From positions 20,623,225 through 20,687,224 of the forward strand of contig OX387606.1 in NCBI GenBank assembly GCA_947568835.1: DNA of 64,000 nt, read 5' to 3'. The translations under genes were made by a program, and so were the position numbers. The DNA comes from Protonemura montana. Its lineage: Eukaryota; Arthropoda; Insecta; Plecoptera; Nemouridae. Positions 58,433 through 64,000 of this stretch are shown here, in pieces; position 1 is the stretch's first letter, and each line of letters begins with the position of its first letter. The notes under the pieces are model-generated. The model had not been told where the DNA came from and searched no databases. It saw only the letters and a program-made list of their open reading frames with translations.

Positions 58433-61400
58433 ATGATGCAAGCTGTTCCAGTGGGATCGCCGCCGGTCGACGTCGTAAGTAAATATCTCGATTACATTAC
58501 AGTCATAGTGTCAACCTCGCCGACGTTTGGTAAAAGTTCTTGAGAATGACCGCCGCTCGGTTGCGGTTTCCTTTCGAAATTCTCGCCAAGAAGAATCCGT
58601 TCTGTGGGGTCCAGAAAAAACACGGAGAATGCCGTGCGATGCTTTGCCGCTTTTCCTGTAGAAAATTCTAGGAATTCAAAGAAAAAGCACATGTGACACA
58701 ATTCCCTATGGGACAAAAAACATATCGGGAGTTCCATCTGCGGCAAAATGCAGCACTCTTCTATCATGTCACTGATCTGTGCGTGGTCGCTGTTTTTTTA
58801 TGTCACAGATCCTCGGATGCTTGGTAATAACAACATTTCATGACAAGACTTTTCATTCAGACAAGGGTGATAGTTCAAAGTTTTGACATGCTTATCACAT
58901 AACTGTCAAATCAAATTAAATGAATTCACGCCATTTGATTATTTATGAAATATTGGGCTACACCCTTGAACTGTGCCAAAATTACATCCAATGCCAATAA
59001 TTGTTATTGAATGATTGGTCGCTTGGTTGGGCGCAAATAATGACTTTGAACTGGAACACATTTTGCACGATCTGATAGCGTTGACGCGCACGTACCAGCG
59101 CAGACGTGATTTTATGCATTTAAATTGTTTTACTGCACCTAGAAGTTGTTTTGCCGCCTTTCTTGGGAGTCGTCATTGAACTGAGAATGTCATTCAGAAT
59201 CGACATATCATTACCAGAGCAACCAGTGCAAACTTGTAGGTCATTTCACTTGAAAGTGATCCTAATAGTAATCATTACTCGGGTTTACTAGACAATTGTC
59301 CGCTACGTTTACGTAATTGTCGTCAGTTGCAGCACTTCCCTATGCCGAATGACGCAACATTGGGGGAAGTTTGAGCATCGAAACAGCAACGATCCAGTAG
59401 TCAGGGTCAGCAGTCGACCAAAATGGGAAGTTTGTTTCGTAATTCGTCCCCACTTCTCCCCACTACACGAGGAAAATCCGAACCACCGTTAAGTTTCACT
59501 AACAAATATAAACACAGACCAAGAATCCGATCAGCATTATATCGAAAACAAACTCACGGCAGGTCGCATTACACAAGTAATCGGTTGTTTGTGGCTCTTG
59601 CTTTTGTTTACCACTTTGACACACACCTGTTGTTGAACCATGGTCTTGCACGTAGCGGTTATTCCGATTTTGTCACCTGATCACGAGAAACCGAAAGTGA
59701 AAATGGAGATCGACGTGAGTTTAAATCCGACTTTTAAATTTTAACATTCTTATTTATTTTTAGACTCATTTAGATTATCAAAACAGTGCAGTAATTGGTC
59801 GAAGTATCCGGCGAGAATTGCCCCAGGCGCAATTGCTTGTAATTTAAATGTAAATGACTCTTGCAGCCCGTGCTGATGGAGGGCGGCAACTACATCAAAG
59901 AGGGTCGCGACTCTGCCAAGAGCACGTGTCTTATCTTCTCACCTCGCGAGGAGGACGAGATCGGCGCCCTCGCCAAGGCACTCGTCTTATTCGAGGTAAT
60001 CACTCTCACTCTTAAATACAGTATTGGAATAATTATACTTTCTCATTAGTCATATTATTCGCTTTTATAAGCACTACCTGAAATAATGAAGAATTTTGTA
60101 ATAACTCTACGGGACATTTTTGCCTTCAGCCCGCACTTTAACTTCGCAGAATATTAATTTTATAAAAATACCATTCCATCCCAGACATGAATGCTAATTT
60201 TACGGTAATGTTGCTAAAGGTCCCCAAGCAATACCAAAATATACCAATTTTAAGCAAGGTTTAAAGTGATTTTTTCTTGATTTTGAAACCGAATAGGAAT
60301 TGTCTTCATTACTTAATAATTTAAATGTAAATCGGATTATTTAATTGATTTAGTTAACACTTTTCAAATTTTAAGTTTATCACGAAAATGCGTCTGAAAA
60401 GCCCGACATTGACGAATGGGCTGCCAACATGAAAATTAGAGCCATGACCTCTGACCACCTAACACCATCGATGTATCTCTGCCGTTGCGTGCAGAAAAAC
60501 CACGTGAACCTGGTGCACATCGAGTCCCGGTCTTCTTCGCGAGTCCCGGACCAGTACGAGTTCATGCTCGAATGCGCACCTGGGGGAAACTTGGGACAAG
60601 CCATCGAGATCCTACGGGAACGCTCAGACTACTTCCAGATCATCACCAGGAACCACAAGGACAACCGGGGTGAGTCTAGCTTACCACCAAGATCTGCAGA
60701 TTTGATGAAGAATTGCCACGTCCCCAGATGTAGACCAATTTTTGAGAGGTTATTGGTGCTTTTAAGAATAAAATATTCTGTCCTTTGCAAACATTTGCAA
60801 TTTAAATAAAAATATAATTGCACGGCATAAAATTTATCCAAAGTAAACTCGAGATTGAATGGATGTGACGCAGCCTAGCGTCACTGGAATCAGAGTGACT
60901 GTGAGTATTCACAGTCTCTTGGTTCTACTCCTTAGAGATCAGTCATTCTCATCAAATGCACTAAAATCGTCTCAAAACGCATGTGTCCAAGTAGCTCAAT
61001 GGGTTAGAGCAACACCCGCGATAGCTGGAGATCGGAGTTCTAGTTGCCGACTGGACACTAATTTTTTAGAGGTTATTAAAGTTTTTAATAAGCGGTGCTG
61101 GCTTCTGTATCCTCTTCTGTACCATCATATGACCCTCTTCTCACATATCAGGATAGGTCTCATACATATCCTACCCGGTAATGATTCACCTATCTGCATT
61201 GATAAACTATTGAATGCAATGATTACTGCTAATTTCATCAAGGACGATTTCTACATCAGGAAATTAAAAAATGTACCTGTATTTCCTCAAGTCGCAACTT
61301 CTGAATGCATAATTCTGTCATGCATCATGATTTATTTAATGAAAATCGTATCAACAATTTCCTTATTTCCCTATATTTTCTTCTTGAAAACGGTCCCTAA

Positions 61401-63786
61401 TGCTGGCCACTGCTAGCTTTGAGCCACTACGCTTTGAAATGAGTCCAAGGGTGATTCCAGGCACTGTTCCCTGGTTCCCGCGACGCATCCGGGACCTGGA
61501 CAAGTTCGCCAACCAGATCCTGTCGTACGGAGCCGAGCTCGACTCGGACCACCCCGGCTTTACTGACCCCGTGTACCGCGCGCGGAGGAAGTACTTCGCC
61601 GACATCGCTTACCACTACCGACAGTAAGTCGAGGACCAGGCAGCACAGACCCCTACTAGATGCATAGCTCTTCATTGTGTTCAAGAATTAGCGTTAATCT
61701 GCCAGAAATCCTTGAAAAATGTGAATAACTCTGGAATGCGAAAAATTGCGCATATGTCATTTTGAGACATACTATATCTCAATGCGGTCAACATATTAGC
61801 AAATTTTTATTGCGTTTTGTTGAATTTTTTCAGAATTAATTGAGATTTAAAATTAACCAAACAATCTAATTGTTTTTTAAAAGTGTAACAATAAAAAAAA
61901 ACCTATCTGGTTTTCAAAAATCGATCCTGCCATTTTGTCTGTTGCGTGTAAACAAACAAACAAAATACAAACACACGTAAAAAGGTAGTTAAATTGAGTA
62001 TTCAACCCGCTGTTAAAGTATAGCAGCGCTTGAGATGTGGATGACTGACCCATGTGTTCTTGACTCGGCGCAGCGGAGAGCCCCTGCCGCATGTCGACTA
62101 CACCGAGGAGGAGACTCAGACGTGGGGCAAAGTGTTCCGAGAACTCACCTGTCTTTACCCGACCCACGCGTGCAAGGAACACAACCACGTGTTTCCGCTC
62201 CTCATCGAGAACTGTGGATACCGCGAGGACAACATCCCGCAGCTGCAGGACGTCTCCGAGTTCCTGAAAGGTGCCAGCACTCAAATCTTAGTGATTAATG
62301 TCCTCAATCGATAGGTGATTGGGTTTCAGTTAGTGTAGCAATTGGTTTAATTCGTGGTTCAATTATTAGATCCAAGAATATCGATTAAATCTTGAGTTTA
62401 GTTCATTAATTTTACTTCATTTATCATTGATCAATTGATTCAATTGATTCAAACATAAAAAGTTAGATCAAATTTGCGTTACAGTTTTTAAATCCATGAT
62501 TTTTTTATCCAAATTTGGAAATGGTCGAGAGGTTGATAATTAGCAACTATAGCCTCTCATATATTTATCCAATACAAAACTAGCTACTTATATGATGTAG
62601 CTATCCAATACCTGACCCAGTTCAGTGTTGTTTAACTTCGGTGATCTCACGGGAACCGGTGTTTCCAACACGCCAAACAGTTCAGTACTTCTGCTCCCAT
62701 GCTCAGTTTTATGCTAACCAAACGCCTGTCCGTTCAGACTCAACGGGGTTCTCACTGCGTCCCGTGGCCGGGCTCCTGTCTTCACGTGACTTCCTGGCCG
62801 GACTGGCATTCCGGGTGTTTCATTCCACCCAGTACATCCGGCACTCGAGCAAGCCGATGTACACACCGGAACCAGACGTGTGCCACGAGTTGCTTGGTCA
62901 CGTGCCGCTCTTCGCCGAACCTTCCTTCGCGCAGTTCTCGCAGGAAATTGGGCTCGCCTCGCTAGGAGCTCCAGATGATTTCATTGAGAAGCTGGCAACG
63001 GTGAGTCTTGCACAGTCAGTCACACGACAAGATGGCCAGTTGCTCTTTACAAGTATTTTTGATCTTCCAATATGGTATAAAATAGTGAAAAAACAGCGTT
63101 AGGGATTTATTAATATTAGGGAATCGGTGAGATGATTTAGTCAACACAATTACCCATTACAATTTAAAGAATAATTGCAAAGTTTTAAAGTTTTCTTTAT
63201 TGAAAACTTTTCTGGGCTGTTCTTCAGTTGTGTAGAAAATAAACGCATTTTCTCGGTATTTTAAATTGTTTCTTTGGATTAAAAAGAAGTGAAAAATGAA
63301 CATGATATTCCAAGTTTTCATATTTTATCAAATTCAAAAATATGTATCAAATGGAGTTTTCCAAAGTTGAAACCAGTGACCACCTGATCAGGAAAATGTT
63401 GTACCAGCATCAAGTATATTTTGAACTCTCATCAAAACGAACCAAGTCACGTTGTTCTGTCAGTTTGCAGGAGTAGAACTAAACACCCAAGGTTTTTGAA
63501 CTCCATTTCTTGGCATTATTGTAAGACATCCATGTGTGTCTTTGCTCCTCCAGTGCTTCTGGTTCACCGTCGAATACGGCATCTGCCGCCAAGATGACGG
63601 CGAACTCAAGGCGTTTGGCGCAGGACTGCTTTCTTCCTTCGGCGAGCTGCAATACTGCCTGACAGACAAGCCAGAGCTCCGGCCGTTCGAGCCGATGAAG
63701 ACCGCACTGCAAACCTACCCGATCACCGAGTACCAACCCATCTATTACGTCGCAGAGAGTTTCGACGACGCTAAAGAAAGGATGAT
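58433..63786 (+). CDS. PAH: Phenylalanine 4-hydroxylase, 3' end outside window
   Basis: Exons 58433-58474, 59867-59995, 60495-60669, 61461-61623, 62074-62270, 62738-63000 and 63554-63786 join in frame to about 400 residues; the last exon(s), some 50 residues, lie past the window. The enzyme converts phenylalanine to tyrosine with tetrahydrobiopterin and non-haem iron in the cytosol. Exons 2-3 encode the regulatory ACT domain ([31 protein letters not shown]). The catalytic domain contains the iron ligands CHELLGH (two His) and FTVEYG (Glu), plus [22 protein letters not shown] and [35 protein letters not shown] favours PAH over tyrosine or tryptophan hydroxylase. The first exon gives [14 protein letters not shown]; a second candidate first exon at 59640-59714 also joins in phase. 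Insects use one such gene (Henna) for phenylalanine; its product also feeds cuticle tanning and melanin. Confidence 0.95.
59640..59714 (+). CDS. PAH: Alternative first coding exon of PAH (candidate)
   Basis: ATG at 59640 in the context ACCATGG opens a 25-codon frame starting [12 protein letters not shown] and ending KVKMEID, followed by the donor GAC|GTGAGT. It joins exon 2 (59867) in phase 0, just as the upstream exon at 58433 does. A shorter start at 59703 (MEID) is also in frame. Use of either exon would give PAH isoforms differing only before the ACT domain. No transcript evidence is available here. Confidence 0.45.
60690..61100 (+). repeat. Dispersed repeat with tRNA-like unit in PAH intron 3
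   Basis: The part at 60,700-60,970 is homologous, inverted, to 19.81-20.0 kb. Its left end (TTGAGAGGTTATT, then a TTGCAA-N4-TTGCAA-like word) resembles the hairpin insertion at 4.65-4.73 kb. A tRNA-like unit follows at 60,983-61,058. Similar words AATTTTTGAGAGGTTATT (about 60,737) and AATTTTTTAGAGGTTATT (about 61,060) bracket the composite. Probably a nested or composite non-autonomous retroelement. Confidence 0.6.
60983..61058 (+). repeat. 76-nt tRNA-like sequence (SINE head or tRNA pseudogene)
   Basis: A perfect 7-bp acceptor stem (GTGTCCA / TGGACAC), a D-stem GCTC/GAGC and box A TAGCTCAATGGG within exactly 76 bases. The anticodon stem pairs at only about three of five positions, position 33 is not T, and the T-arm is irregular (TCGG/CCGA around an 11-base loop). 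A T6 run follows a few bases downstream (about 61,062), like a Pol III terminator. This is a tRNA-derived SINE head or a decayed tRNA rather than a working tRNA. Confidence 0.6.
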
Positions 63787-64000
63787 GTGAGTCCTGACTC
63801 TTGTTTGGAAGTTTTTTGAAGTGTTAGCTGAATTACTTTTTGAAATCCATGGCTGATGATTGATTGATTAATTGGGTGATTGATTGAATGAATGATTTGT
63901 GGTGTTTAACGACGCACTGTTTTGACATCTGGCCATGCGGAACTGGTCTAATGGCGTCGGTGAATGAGCGGATGATAGTGAGGATGATGATGAACCTAAC
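63787..64000. other. PAH intron 7, incomplete at the window edge
   Basis: Starts with the donor GTGAGT after 63786. It contains a GATT-rich tract and a probable dispersed repeat (63,857-63,964) and runs off the end of the window. Confidence 0.7.
63857..63964. repeat. Probable dispersed repeat with GTGTTTAACGACGCACT word
   Basis: A GATTGATT-rich tract leads into GTGTTTAACGACGCACT and then GGCCATGCGG...AATGGCGTCGG. This layout (TTTAACGxCGCACT followed some 30-40 bases on by a GGCG word) resembles SINE-like repeats common in invertebrate genomes. That family link is from memory and unverified. The element may continue past the window. Confidence 0.4.

Noticed and set aside
1..64000. CRISPR arrays, operons or prokaryotic systems
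   Set aside because: The window is clearly eukaryotic, with spliced genes and non-LTR and DNA transposons; no regularly spaced repeat array was seen.

Overview
This is a window of a nuclear animal genome. Genes are split into many short exons with GT-AG introns (one is GC-AG), and untranslated regions, tRNA-derived repeats, a LINE fragment and a pogo-type DNA transposon are present. The gene set and protein features point to an arthropod, most likely an insect or close relative: an insect-like phenylalanine hydroxylase, an S1 protease with the GDSGGG motif of arthropod modular serine proteases, and a short NELF-E without the vertebrate RD repeat. That placement is inference; I cannot name the species.

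Layout. Positions 1 to about 22,200 hold no gene I can support, only repeats: a 53-bp-arm hairpin flanked by 15-bp direct repeats at 4.6-4.8 kb, a tRNA-like fragment at 7.2 kb, a cluster of G-quadruplex motifs at 9.4-10.2 kb, a CT microsatellite at 11.45 kb and a dispersed-repeat copy at 19.8-20.0 kb. From 22.2 to 26.2 kb on the minus strand lies microcephalin (MCPH1; three BRCT domains). Head to head with it, on the plus strand, is NELF-E (26.6-31.8 kb). Intron 1 of NELF-E carries a LINE 3' end. Intron 3 carries a 2,584-bp pogo/Tigger-like transposon with an intact 552-aa DD35D transposase ending in a PHD-like zinc finger. Tail to tail with NELF-E, on the minus strand, is a secreted serine protease with three Ig-like domains (32.1-37.8 kb, nine exons, complete). 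Next on the minus strand is a large low-complexity protein with a C-terminal membrane anchor and RPKFNMP-type tandem repeats (38.3-45.9 kb, first exon not found). The complete SCAI gene follows (49.7-57.4 kb, 11 coding exons, minus). Divergent from it is phenylalanine 4-hydroxylase (58.4 kb to beyond 63.8 kb, plus), which lacks only its last exon(s) and has two candidate first exons.

The genes do not form one pathway. NELF-E (transcription pausing), MCPH1 (DNA damage and chromosome condensation) and SCAI (transcription cofactor and DNA repair) are nuclear. PAH is metabolic and the Ig-protease is extracellular. I joined exons by hand from splice signals, and reading frames close exactly for MCPH1 (789 aa), NELF-E (275 aa), Ig-protease (738 aa) and SCAI (583 aa). 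All homology statements rest on recognising protein motifs, not on searches.
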